Part shown: positions 8,096 through 16,136 of the stretch, piece by piece
How the letters are laid out: every line of letters starts with the position of its first letter
Position numbering within the stretch: the first letter of the stretch is position 1
Notes under the pieces: model-generated
The model's database searches: none
Told to the model about the DNA's origin: nothing
What the model saw: the letters and a program-made list of their open reading frames with translations, nothing else
Program-made: the position numbers and the translations under genes
Assembly (NCBI GenBank): GCA_018399135.1
Contig: JAGYPB010000003.1
Location: 1-64,000 of the forward strand
From: Deltaproteobacteria bacterium
Lineage (GTDB): Bacteria > Desulfobacterota > Desulfuromonadia > Desulfuromonadales > Geopsychrobacteraceae
Direction: 5' to 3'
Length of the DNA: 64,000 nucleotides

Positions 8096-9097
8096 ATGTC
8101 GCATTTCAAAAAGTTTTTAGCGGGTTTTACTGTAACAATGTTTGTTGTCACTGTGGTTTTGTCGGCAGGAGCGTCTGATGCTTTTGCCAAGTCGCGTCTG
8201 GCCTTTTCCGGCGGCCCTGATGGTGGAACCTTCCAGTACTTTTCAAACGCCATGTCTTCACGCCTTTCCCGGACACAGGCTGACATGGATGTTTCCAATA
8301 TGGCGTCTGCCGGTTCCGTAGAGAACCTGCGGCGAGTCAATTCCGGTGACGCAGATTTCGGAATAACTTACGCCGGGGATTTGTATCTGGCGAAAAATGG
8401 TAGATTGACCGGTGATACTCGTGAGTATCACAATGCTCACTCGGTAGCATATCTCTATGGTGCACCCGCGCACCTTATTGTTCTGGAGTCCAGTGGAATC
8501 ACTGACGTCAAGCAACTGGAAGGGAAGCGTGTTGCTGTTGGTGGCGCCGGTTCTGGTGCAGCGGCCTCCGCGCAGCGGTTCTTTACTGAAGTTGGGCTGT
8601 GGGACAAGTTTACTCCCGAGTTCATCGGTTACAGTCAGGGCGCTTCAGCCCTTGGTGACCGTCTGATCGATGCCATGTGGGTGTTCGCCGGCTATCCCAA
8701 CTCTTCAATTATTCAAGCTGCTGCCAGCAATCCTATCCGTATTCTAAATCTGGTTGAAGCAGGAAAAAATTCCAGTTTCTTCCAGAACCACCCTTACTAT
8801 GCGGAAGTAACAATTCCTGCAGGCACCTATCAAGGTGTTGATTATGACGTGAAAACTGTTCAGGATTCGGCCATCTGGACGGCAGGCAAGCACGTTGACG
8901 AAGGACAGCTTTATCGTGCTGTAACAGATATTTTCTCTGATCAAGGGCTTGCGTTTATGGTCAGTGTGACCAAAACAGCGAGAGCGATGAAGGTTGAAGA
9001 TGCTATGTTTGGTATTGCCACGCCGGTACATAAGGGCGCAGCGAAATTCTGGACAGAGAAAGGGTTAACCCTTACCGACGCTCAGAAGGCAAATTAG
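8096..9097 (+). CDS. TAXI-family TRAP transporter, periplasmic substrate-binding protein
   Basis: Periplasmic receptor that captures a small acidic solute and delivers it to the TRAP permease encoded next. The 333-residue precursor has a Sec signal peptide (hydrophobic core at about residues 10-27, cleavage likely after AFA near 31). The mature start has the TAXI hallmark GGPDGGTFQYFSNAMS. A GGAGG ribosome site lies 6 bp before the ATG. It sits behind a sigma-54-type promoter and is followed by a hairpin before the permease gene, a layout that yields more receptor than permease. Substrate cannot be read from sequence; glutamate or a related amino acid is a guess from the neighbouring proline/glutamate genes. 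Confidence 0.9.
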   Translation: MSHFKKFLAGFTVTMFVVTVVLSAGASDAFAKSRLAFSGGPDGGTFQYFSNAMSSRLSRTQADMDVSNMASAGSVENLRRVNSGDADFGITYAGDLYLAKNGRLTGDTREYHNAHSVAYLYGAPAHLIVLESSGITDVKQLEGKRVAVGGAGSGAAASAQRFFTEVGLWDKFTPEFIGYSQGASALGDRLIDAMWVFAGYPNSSIIQAAASNPIRILNLVEAGKNSSFFQNHPYYAEVTIPAGTYQGVDYDVKTVQDSAIWTAGKHVDEGQLYRAVTDIFSDQGLAFMVSVTKTARAMKVEDAMFGIATPVHKGAAKFWTEKGLTLTDAQKAN

Positions 9098-9127
9098 GAA
9101 CACATTTTAGATATTTGATCAGCTGAG

Positions 9128-9156
9128 GCGGGGCTAAAGGGCCCCGCTTCCTTTAT
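9128..9156 (+). terminator. Intercistronic hairpin between TRAP receptor and permease genes
   Basis: GCGGGGC (9128-9134) pairs with GCCCCGC (9141-9147) across six bases, followed by a short T-rich stretch. It probably works as a leaky terminator that lowers permease expression relative to the binding protein. Confidence 0.75.
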
Positions 9157-9200
9157 ATTGGCGTGATTTCAAGATGTTAAGCTGCTGCACGGAGTGACAG

Positions 9201-11636
9201 ATGGCAGAAGAGACAGAAAAGAATATTGAAAGTGTGGACGAGGAAAACAGGGAAAAGCTTAAGAAGATAATGGAGAAGGATGCGAAATCCTTTCGCACCC
9301 CGACCGGTTTTTGGCACTGGGTTGTGGCGTCACTTGGGGCTTTTCTGGTGGTTTTTTACTTTTATGCAGCAGGGGTTGCTTCTGTCGGCACTCAGTATCA
9401 CCTCGGGATTTACGTTTTCATTACCTATATTCTGGTTTTTCTGCTTTATCCGGTAGGTGTGCCCTGGATACGGGCAGTCATGAATCTGGTTCTGTCGTTT
9501 TTGTTGACCAGTCTTGCGGCAATTCTCCTGGTGTTCAACAATCACGTGACCTACTATAACTATCTGATGGGCCTTGCAGAGACTTTTAAAAATGAAGGGG
9601 TTGGGGCTGGATTGGCGCAAGGGTTGACGTTGTGGCCTCTTTTTCTGGTAACTGTGATTCTGGCTGTGCTATTGCACCTTGCCGACGTCTGGTGTGCGAA
9701 AAAGTGGCGGCACCAGCCTACCAGCTCTGATGTCCTTTTTGCCTTGGCCGCGGCCGGAGTCGTTTACTACTGGTTAAGTCAGTTTGAGGCCTTGAACTGG
9801 CGAGCTGGTGCCGAAAATGAGCTGGATGCTCTGATCAGTATTACGGGTGTCCTGATTTCCTTTGAGGTCTGTCGTCGCGTATTGGGTTGGTCGATGACCA
9901 TCATTGGTGCATCAATGGTTGCTTTTGCCTATTTTGGACCCTATCTGCCAAGTCTGTTGGCACATCGCGGGTTCAGCTTTGAACGGATATCTAATGCTCT
10001 GTTTCTGACAACCAACGGTGTGTTCGGTGTTATGGCTAATGTCCTGGCCACTTATGTCATCCTGTTTATATTTTTCGGAGCTTTTTTACATAAGTCGGGG
10101 GCGGGACGTTTTTTTATTGATCTACCCCTGGCCGTTGCCGGACGCAGTACCGGCGGCCCGGCAAAGGTTGCGGTTATGGCATCAGCGCTGTTTGGTTCCG
10201 TCTCCGGTAGTGCCATCGCAAATACGGTTTCAACCGGGGCCTTTACTATCCCACTGATGAAACGCGCTGGTTTTCGCCCTCACGTTGCCGGTGCGATTGA
10301 ACCGGCGGCCTCTATCGGTGGCATGTTTTTACCGCCGATCATGGGAGCCGGGGGGTTTCTGATGGCTGAGCTCACAGGGCTGCCCTATTCCTACATCATG
10401 ATGATTTCCGTCGGCCCGGCCATGCTCTACTTTTTCTCTGTTTTCTGTATGATTCATTTTGAGGCGAAAAAGTTGAATATCGTCGGTATTCAGGGTGAAG
10501 AGTTTCCCCACTGGAAGGAAGTGCTTAGGGGGGGCTGGTTTTATGCGTTGCCGTTGGTGATTATTACAGTGCTGATGCTGATAGGGCGTTCGCCCGGTAA
10601 CGCCGCTTTCTGGGCAACCTTTTCCTGCATTGCAATCAGTTGGGTGAATAAAGAAACCCGCATGGGGCCAAAAGAAATATGGGAGGCGATACAGACCGGT
10701 GCGCGCAACACGCTGATTATCGGAGCAACGGTTGGTGTCATTGGTGTTATCGTCGGAGTAATTTCGCTGACCGGTATGGGTTTGAAGTTCTCGGATTTAA
10801 TTATCGCTCTGGCGGGTAATAGTTTGTTGTTGGCAATTATCTTGATCGCACTGGCATCCCTGGTTCTGGGAATGGGTGTTCCTGTGACCGCCTCTTATCT
10901 GATCGTTGCGGTGTTGGCTGTTCCGGCGTTGGGTGCTTTTGGCGTGGCGGCAATTGTTGCTCACCAGATTGTTTACTGGCTCAGCCAGGATTCCAATATT
11001 ACCCCACCAGTTTGCGTAGCGGCTTATGCCGGTGCTGCGATAGCCGGATCAGATCCATGGAAGACCGGATGGACAGCCTTCAAGTTTGCAAAAATGCTGT
11101 ACGTTGTGCCATTGCTTTTTGCATTTACTCCATCGATTCTGTTTCAGGGAAAGGTGATTGAAGCCAAAGTTCCTGAGATGGATGCACCTTTCGCGACGGT
11201 GGTCAAGGTTGAAGTTGTAGAAAATCAGGAAGTTCTCAAGGGTGACATTTTGGCGTTAATTAATGTGGGCGGTGAAGTTATTCAGGTCAAGGCCAAGAGT
11301 GATGCCACTGTAACGCAGATATTCTCGCGACCTGGGGCAATGGTTGAGCCTGCCGACAGGCTGCTAAGAACCGAGATTCCAGCGACCCCGTACCGGATTT
11401 TTTCATCCTTCTTCTCGGCTTTTCTGGGAACAATTGCTTTTTCCAGTTTGATGATGGGTTACTGGCTCAGGCGTACGTCGGTGGTAGAATGGATCCTGCT
11501 GGCAGGGGCGACCTTCCTGCTGTTCTGGCCCACTTTTGTGACCGATGGTGTCGGCCTGGTCATTGTTGCCGGTATACTGTTTATGCAGAAAAGCAAAAAT
11601 AAGCGGGATGAGGGCCTGGCAGAAGTGCAAACCTGA
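9201..11636 (+). CDS. TRAP transporter fused permease with an internal lipoyl-like segment
   Basis: Inner-membrane permease with the DctQ- and DctM-like parts in one 811-residue chain, as usual for TAXI-type TRAP systems; transport is driven by an ion gradient. Residues 1-45 are charged and cytoplasmic, many membrane helices follow, and conserved DctM-like segments such as GRSTGGPAKVAVMASALFGS (about 315-334) and GMGVPVTASYLIV (about 556-568) are present. Unusual is the stretch from about 648 to 725, which is soluble and patterned like a biotinyl/lipoyl or HlyD hairpin domain (VLKGDILALI, then a turn, VIQVKAKSDATVTQIF, GAMVEPADRLL) but has GGE where a modifiable lysine would sit. Membrane helices resume after it. 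It overlaps no neighbour and is followed by a strong terminator. Confidence 0.9.
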   Translation: MAEETEKNIESVDEENREKLKKIMEKDAKSFRTPTGFWHWVVASLGAFLVVFYFYAAGVASVGTQYHLGIYVFITYILVFLLYPVGVPWIRAVMNLVLSFLLTSLAAILLVFNNHVTYYNYLMGLAETFKNEGVGAGLAQGLTLWPLFLVTVILAVLLHLADVWCAKKWRHQPTSSDVLFALAAAGVVYYWLSQFEALNWRAGAENELDALISITGVLISFEVCRRVLGWSMTIIGASMVAFAYFGPYLPSLLAHRGFSFERISNALFLTTNGVFGVMANVLATYVILFIFFGAFLHKSGAGRFFIDLPLAVAGRSTGGPAKVAVMASALFGSVSGSAIANTVSTGAFTIPLMKRAGFRPHVAGAIEPAASIGGMFLPPIMGAGGFLMAELTGLPYSYIMMISVGPAMLYFFSVFCMIHFEAKKLNIVGIQGEEFPHWKEVLRGGWFYALPLVIITVLMLIGRSPGNAAFWATFSCIAISWVNKETRMGPKEIWEAIQTGARNTLIIGATVGVIGVIVGVISLTGMGLKFSDLIIALAGNSLLLAIILIALASLVLGMGVPVTASYLIVAVLAVPALGAFGVAAIVAHQIVYWLSQDSNITPPVCVAAYAGAAIAGSDPWKTGWTAFKFAKMLYVVPLLFAFTPSILFQGKVIEAKVPEMDAPFATVVKVEVVENQEVLKGDILALINVGGEVIQVKAKSDATVTQIFSRPGAMVEPADRLLRTEIPATPYRIFSSFFSAFLGTIAFSSLMMGYWLRRTSVVEWILLAGATFLLFWPTFVTDGVGLVIVAGILFMQKSKNKRDEGLAEVQT

Positions 11637-11656
11637 TAAGTTCAAGAGTGAAATAG

Positions 11657-11706
11657 CATACAACAAGGGCGGTTGAATTCGTTCTGCCGACTTTGTTGTA
11701 TGTTTT
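11657..11706. terminator. Bidirectional terminator between the TRAP permease and cheV
   Basis: CATACAACAA (11657-11666) pairs with TTGTTGTATG (11693-11702), with a further GGCGG/CTGCC inner stem; TTTT follows on the plus strand. It lies between convergent genes. Confidence 0.8.
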
Positions 11707-11723
11707 GTTGATCGAGTGGATTT

Positions 11724-12683
11724 TTACTTGCTGATTTCCAGCATTCTGTCGATCATCTCAACCAGGTAGGGAATCTGGGGTTTGGTGGCGTAGCCATCGG
11801 CACCGACAATGTCGCACTTTGCTGACATCTGTTCATTAATCAGGGATGAAAACAGGATGACCTTCAGTTCCTTGAGGAGCGGGTCGTTCTTGATTTTTTT
11901 GCACAGGGTGAGGCCGTCCATTTTCGGCATTTCGATATCGGTGATCAGCAGCTGGAGGTGGTCACGGAGGTTGGTGCCGTTGTCAACTTCCTGTCTGATT
12001 TGCAGCAGGCGGTCATGGCATGCCTGCCCGTCAGCAAAAACCTCAAGGGAGGTGTAACCGGCGCTTTTGAGTACGCGCTCAATGCCGGCACGAATCAGGG
12101 AAGAGTCTTCCGCCATCATTAATTTCATTTGTTCGCGGGTGTGAGGACGTGTTTCATGCAGAAGGTCCTGGCGTAACTCTATCTCATAATCCATATTGGA
12201 TTCCGGATCGAACTCAGTCACAATATGTTCCAGGTCGACGATCAGAATTTCACGGCCATCGATGTTGACGCTGCCGGTAAAGCGTGGGCGAAACTGATCG
12301 ATGAAGCTGGCCATGGGTTGGACATCATTCCATGAAATACGGTGGATCTGGTTGACACCATCGACCCTGAAACCATTGACTCTATTGTTGAATTCACAGA
12401 CCAGAACCACGTGCCGATGTTCCGTATCTACAGTGCTGACTTTCTGACTCAGGTGTTTTTTCAAGTCGATCAGGGGGATAGTGCTGCCGCGTAGCAGCAG
12501 TGTGCCAAGCATGCCGGCACCGCAACCTGGTATCAGCGTTACCGCTTCCTGATCAAAGGGAATAATTTCTTTAAGTTTTTGAACATTGATGCCAAAAGGC
12601 TGTGCGCCGAGGTAGAACTCAATGATTTCCATCTCGTTAGTGCCGGCTTCAAGGAGAATTTCCTGCTTGTGCTGGATCGCCAT
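11724..12683 (-). CDS. cheV: CheV-type chemotaxis coupling protein (CheW domain plus receiver)
   Basis: Couples chemoreceptors to CheA and is tuned by phosphorylation. The 319-residue protein has an N-terminal CheW-like domain (about 15-160, with FYLGAQPFGINVQKLKEII and PLIDLKKHL) and a C-terminal receiver (about 187-317) whose acidic pocket, phosphoacceptor Asp in LLITDIEMPKMDG and Lys in a late strand position are present. It is the only minus-strand gene between 8 and 26 kb. No other chemotaxis genes are nearby, so its partner receptor is encoded elsewhere. The gap 12684-12841 probably holds divergent promoters; a TATAGT box at 12801 is visible without a clear -35. Confidence 0.92.
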   Translation of the reverse strand: MAIQHKQEILLEAGTNEMEIIEFYLGAQPFGINVQKLKEIIPFDQEAVTLIPGCGAGMLGTLLLRGSTIPLIDLKKHLSQKVSTVDTEHRHVVLVCEFNNRVNGFRVDGVNQIHRISWNDVQPMASFIDQFRPRFTGSVNIDGREILIVDLEHIVTEFDPESNMDYEIELRQDLLHETRPHTREQMKLMMAEDSSLIRAGIERVLKSAGYTSLEVFADGQACHDRLLQIRQEVDNGTNLRDHLQLLITDIEMPKMDGLTLCKKIKNDPLLKELKVILFSSLINEQMSAKCDIVGADGYATKPQIPYLVEMIDRMLEISK

Positions 12684-12841
12684 GGTGTGTCCTCAGGGTA
12701 GTGGGGATAACAATCTCTAGATTTGATCACACTAATTATATTCTTGTCAATAACTTATCTGCTATTGTTTTGACGGTTTAGTTGGTTGCTGTTTTTCGTG
12801 TATAGTGTAAATAATAATGCTGTTTTGAAGAACAGGACAAA

Positions 12842-12922
12842 ATGGATACGGTGGTCAAGGTTCTCAATGAAAGGCTTGGCCGTCAACATTCTTTGCGCAA
12901 CGTGACAATTGCAGTTTGTTGA
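12842..12922 (+). CDS. Possible 26-residue leader peptide before the Sel1 gene
   Basis: A short frame, MDTVVKVLNERLGRQH..., begins at an ATG preceded by AGGACAAA and stops 19 bp before the Sel1 start codon. No family is recognised. It may be translated as a leader or be chance. Confidence 0.25.
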   Translation: MDTVVKVLNERLGRQHSLRNVTIAVC

Positions 12923-12941
12923 TTTTGATATCGGGGGAAAA

Positions 12942-14039
12942 ATGACTGGAATGGCTCAATCACACTATCGGCTGGGAATGAACTACCTCTATGGCAAGGG
13001 GGTAGCGAAATCCTATGTGGAGGCGATGAAGTGGTTTCAGCTGGCTGCCCAGCACCACTATCCACGAGCGTTATATATGCTCGGTCGGATGTACGATGTG
13101 GGACAGGGGGCGGCGGAAAATGCTACTGAAGCAGCACGCTACTATGAGCAGGCTGCTAAACTAGGGTATGCTCGCGCTCAGAATGCCCTTGGCCAGGCCT
13201 ATATCAAAGGTCGAGGAGTTGCAGAGGATTATGGGCAAGCGATGGTCTGGCTGCGCAAGGCTGCTGATCAGGGCTTTTCCGATGCTCAGTATAATCTGGG
13301 TCTGATGTATGCGAAAGGGCACGGTGTGCCGAAGGATTTTCTTGAGGCACGCCGTTGGTGGGCGCTGGCGGCGGAGCAGGGGAATCCGAAGGTGCAGTTT
13401 ACTTTGGGGCATATGTATCTGGTCGGTAAAGGGGTTAAAAAGAACTACGCCAAAGCTCTTCAGTGGTTGCGCCAGGCAGCTGAACAGGGGTTGCCAACAG
13501 CGCAGTTCCATCTGGGAATGATGTACGCCAAAGGAACCGGGGTGCTGCAGAGTGACAGCGAGGCGCGCAAATGGCTGCAGCGAGCGGCAGAACAGAACTA
13601 TCTCGATGCCCTCTATCATTTGGGCAAACTGCTCGGTAGTGGTAATAATGATGTACGGGATCCTCTCACGGCTGTCGTCTTGCTCAAACAGGCTGCAACT
13701 CGCGGTCATCAGCGCGCCCAGGTGTTATTGGGACAACATCTGGCTAAGGGGCTGGGTGTGTCCCCGGATCTTTCCCTGGCGTATCACTGGTGGTGTGAAG
13801 CGGCAAAGTCCGGCAATGCAGATGCACAATATAACCTCGGAGTGATGTATCTGAACGGAAAAGGGGTTAAAAAAGATCCCGTCGAAGGCAAGAGGTGGTT
13901 GATAGAGGCCGCTGATCAGGGGCATACGCGTGCACAGTACTGCCTGGGGGTGATGTATTCGACTGGAAAAGGTGTGCCGCAGGACATTGATGAGGCATTG
14001 CGTTGGAAGGAGGCAGCAGAGTTTTGGGAGTCTATCTAG
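12942..14039 (+). CDS. Sel1-like repeat protein (ten repeats)
   Basis: A 365-residue protein built almost entirely of about ten consecutive 36-residue Sel1-like repeats of the form AQ..LG.MY..G.GV..D...A..W...AA.QG. Such alpha-solenoids serve as protein-protein interaction scaffolds in many bacterial signalling and stress systems. No signal peptide or membrane segment is visible, so it should be cytoplasmic, unlike many secreted Sel1 proteins. Repeat 7 is degenerate (LLGSGNNDVRD). The start at 12942 was chosen over an earlier one at 12909 because a GGGGGA ribosome site directly precedes it. It lies just upstream of, and co-oriented with, a sigma-54 activator gene; its partner is unknown. Confidence 0.88.
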   Translation: MTGMAQSHYRLGMNYLYGKGVAKSYVEAMKWFQLAAQHHYPRALYMLGRMYDVGQGAAENATEAARYYEQAAKLGYARAQNALGQAYIKGRGVAEDYGQAMVWLRKAADQGFSDAQYNLGLMYAKGHGVPKDFLEARRWWALAAEQGNPKVQFTLGHMYLVGKGVKKNYAKALQWLRQAAEQGLPTAQFHLGMMYAKGTGVLQSDSEARKWLQRAAEQNYLDALYHLGKLLGSGNNDVRDPLTAVVLLKQAATRGHQRAQVLLGQHLAKGLGVSPDLSLAYHWWCEAAKSGNADAQYNLGVMYLNGKGVKKDPVEGKRWLIEAADQGHTRAQYCLGVMYSTGKGVPQDIDEALRWKEAAEFWESI

Positions 14040-14118
14040 TTTCCGTCTGGAAACAGGTTGGTTAATTTTCAAAGTGAGATGTTTGGGGCCGAGGATATAT
14101 TCTCTGTTGCATAACCAA

Positions 14119-14133
14119 TGCATTTATGCATAA
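14119..14133 (+). promoter_or_regulatory. Palindromic site at the start of the first sigma-54 activator gene
   Basis: TGCATTTATGCATAA contains the perfect 10-bp palindrome TTATGCATAA (14124-14133) and overlaps the first codons of the regulator gene. A 14-of-15 match occurs at 15891-15905, just past the same gene. Adjacent TTGCATAA (14107-14114) is a further half-match. It could serve in autoregulation. Confidence 0.5.
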
Positions 14134-15871
14134 TGACCTCATGAAGAGTTTAGATCCTATTCTAAATATTCAATCCGTTGTCGATGCCACCGACAGAAAT
14201 ATTCTGGTTACTGATATTTCAGGGCAAGTTACGTTGTTGAGTTGCCGGGCGCAGCAATCTCTGGATATAACCCCTGGTACCAGGTTGGAACAGGAGTCTC
14301 CCGACTTCTGGGAGCATGTTGAACAAATTCTTGCTGGTACGTTGAGTAGTTCAGAGGTTCCGCTGCAGTTGGGTGGGTGCGAATATCTGGTGGCGGTCAA
14401 CCCCTTGCGTGAAGAGAAAACAATTGTCGGTGCTGTCTGTGTGCTGGTTGACAGCGGCCAGCTTGATATCATGACCCGACGTCATCCTACCTTCAATACC
14501 TTGTCACGTGAGCTCGACACCATTATTGATTCTTCATCTGATGGGCTTTTTGTTTGTGATGCAAAGGCGAATGTGATTCGTATGAATCCGGCGTCAGAAA
14601 AGATCCATAACGTTTCTGCAAAAGGGGTTGTTGGCCGTAATATGCGGGATCTGATTGATGAAGGTTTTATCGATCGATCCGCGGCGTTAGAGGCCAGTTT
14701 AAACAGAGAGCGGGTCAGCCTGTTGCAGAATAAGGGTGGCCATAAGCTGATTTCCATTGCTACGCCGGTGTTTGATGAGCGTTCTGAACTGATCAGAGTT
14801 GTTGTCAGTGAGCGCGATGTCACCGAGATTGATGCCTTGCAACGAGAATTGGAAAAGCAGGAAGCTATCAAGAACAGTTTGCGTGACCAGATGCTTGCCA
14901 TGCAGCAGGCAGAACTCGAGTCGCAACAGATTATTGCACGTAGCCCGCAGATGGCTCGAGCTGTGCACCAGGCTATGCGGGTCTCCAAGGCAGAATCTTC
15001 CGTGTTTATCCTTGGAGAGTCCGGTGTGGGTAAGGGGCTCATTGCGCAACTGATTCATACCAACTCATCACGGGCCAAACAACCGTTAATCAAGATCAAT
15101 TGTGGTGCGATTCCGGAATCCCTCATCGAGGCAGAACTTTTTGGTTATGAGAAGGGAGCTTTTACCGGGGCTCTGGCAAGTGGCAAGCCGGGACAGTTTG
15201 AACTGGCCGATGGCGGAATACTATTTCTTGATGAGATAGCTGAGTTACCCATCGGGTCGCAGGTCAAGTTGCTGAGATTCCTGGAAGACGGCAAAATGAC
15301 CCGCCTTGGAGATACCAAAGGACGTAATCTTGATGTGCGGGTGCTGGCCGCAACCCACCAGGATATGGACAAAATGGTTGATCAAGGACGTTTTCGCCTT
15401 GATCTTTACTATCGTCTCAATGTCATTCCCATCCAGATTCCAGCGTTGCGTGACCGCTCTGAATGTATCATCCCCCTGATTCACCATTATCTGGAAGAGT
15501 TCAGCAAGCGTACCGGCAATAGGAAACGTCTGACCCGTGCTGCGTTGGATGCTCTTTGCAGTTATTCTTTTCCCGGTAATGTCCGCGAATTGATGAATAT
15601 TTGCGAGCGATTAGTGGTCATGGCAGAGACCGATGTCGTTGATCTTGATGATCTGCCCGGACAGATTGGTGCTGTGTCGTCTTCCCCGGATTCACGGTCA
15701 CACCTTCTTCCGCCAGGCTTGCCCCTGAAGGATGCTCTGGAAAGAGTAGAGAAGGAAATACTTACTCAGGCCCTGTGTGCTCATCAATCACAAATGGAAA
15801 TCGCTGAGGTTCTGGGGGTTAATCAGTCGACGATTGCCAGAAAATTGAAAAAATATCGGCTTATCTCATAA
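14126..15871 (+). CDS. Sigma-54-dependent PAS-domain transcriptional activator (probable proline-catabolism regulator)
   Basis: Enhancer-binding protein that opens sigma-54 promoters by ATP hydrolysis. The 581-residue chain has an N-terminal sensing region (about 1-115), a PAS domain (about 125-240, starting ELDTIIDSSSDGLFVCDA), a short coiled linker, an AAA+ domain and a Fis-type helix-turn-helix ending RKLKKYRLIS. The AAA+ domain holds Walker A as GESGVGKG, the sigma-54 contact loop GAFTGA, and Walker B in ILFLDEIAEL. The next gene, for P5C dehydrogenase, has a near-consensus sigma-54 promoter, and palindromes near the regulator start and 153 bp before that promoter match each other; both suggest it activates proline degradation. 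The start codon is uncertain: ATG at 14126 lacks a clear ribosome site and another ATG is at 14141. Confidence 0.9.
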   Translation: MHNDLMKSLDPILNIQSVVDATDRNILVTDISGQVTLLSCRAQQSLDITPGTRLEQESPDFWEHVEQILAGTLSSSEVPLQLGGCEYLVAVNPLREEKTIVGAVCVLVDSGQLDIMTRRHPTFNTLSRELDTIIDSSSDGLFVCDAKANVIRMNPASEKIHNVSAKGVVGRNMRDLIDEGFIDRSAALEASLNRERVSLLQNKGGHKLISIATPVFDERSELIRVVVSERDVTEIDALQRELEKQEAIKNSLRDQMLAMQQAELESQQIIARSPQMARAVHQAMRVSKAESSVFILGESGVGKGLIAQLIHTNSSRAKQPLIKINCGAIPESLIEAELFGYEKGAFTGALASGKPGQFELADGGILFLDEIAELPIGSQVKLLRFLEDGKMTRLGDTKGRNLDVRVLAATHQDMDKMVDQGRFRLDLYYRLNVIPIQIPALRDRSECIIPLIHHYLEEFSKRTGNRKRLTRAALDALCSYSFPGNVRELMNICERLVVMAETDVVDLDDLPGQIGAVSSSPDSRSHLLPPGLPLKDALERVEKEILTQALCAHQSQMEIAEVLGVNQSTIARKLKKYRLIS

Positions 15872-15890
15872 ATTATTAGTATTTGTGTTA

Positions 15891-15905
15891 TGCGTTTATG
15901 CATAA
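15891..15905 (+). promoter_or_regulatory. Candidate upstream activating site for the P5C dehydrogenase promoter
   Basis: TGCGTTTATGCATAA repeats the site at 14119-14133 with one mismatch and holds the palindrome TTATGCATAA. Its distance of about 155 bp from the sigma-54 promoter at 16058 is typical for enhancer-binding protein sites. The gap 15872-16136 holds only this site, the promoter and AT-rich sequence. Confidence 0.55.
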
Positions 15906-16057
15906 AATTAAGATGGGCTATAGATTTTTCTCTGCTGTTGGGCGCCGGGCACCAGTCTTGAAATATTCCTTAATTTGATTCAACCTACTGAAAAACAACA
16001 ACTTAAAATGGTAAAAAACAAACAAGAAAAGACTGTTTTGTCTGGCAGAACAGAGTT

Positions 16058-16073
16058 TGGCACCCTCTTTGCT
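16058..16073 (+). promoter_or_regulatory. Sigma-54 promoter of the proline degradation genes
   Basis: TGGCACCCTCTTTGCT fits TGGCAC-N5-TTGCW at every fixed base, with GG and GC 10 bp apart. The predicted start near 16084 leaves about 50 bp before the P5C dehydrogenase ATG. Confidence 0.85.
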
Positions 16074-16136
16074 CATGGTGTGTATAGCTGTTGATTTACG
16101 TTTGTTTCTTTCCCACCATCCCTTGAGAGGAGAATT

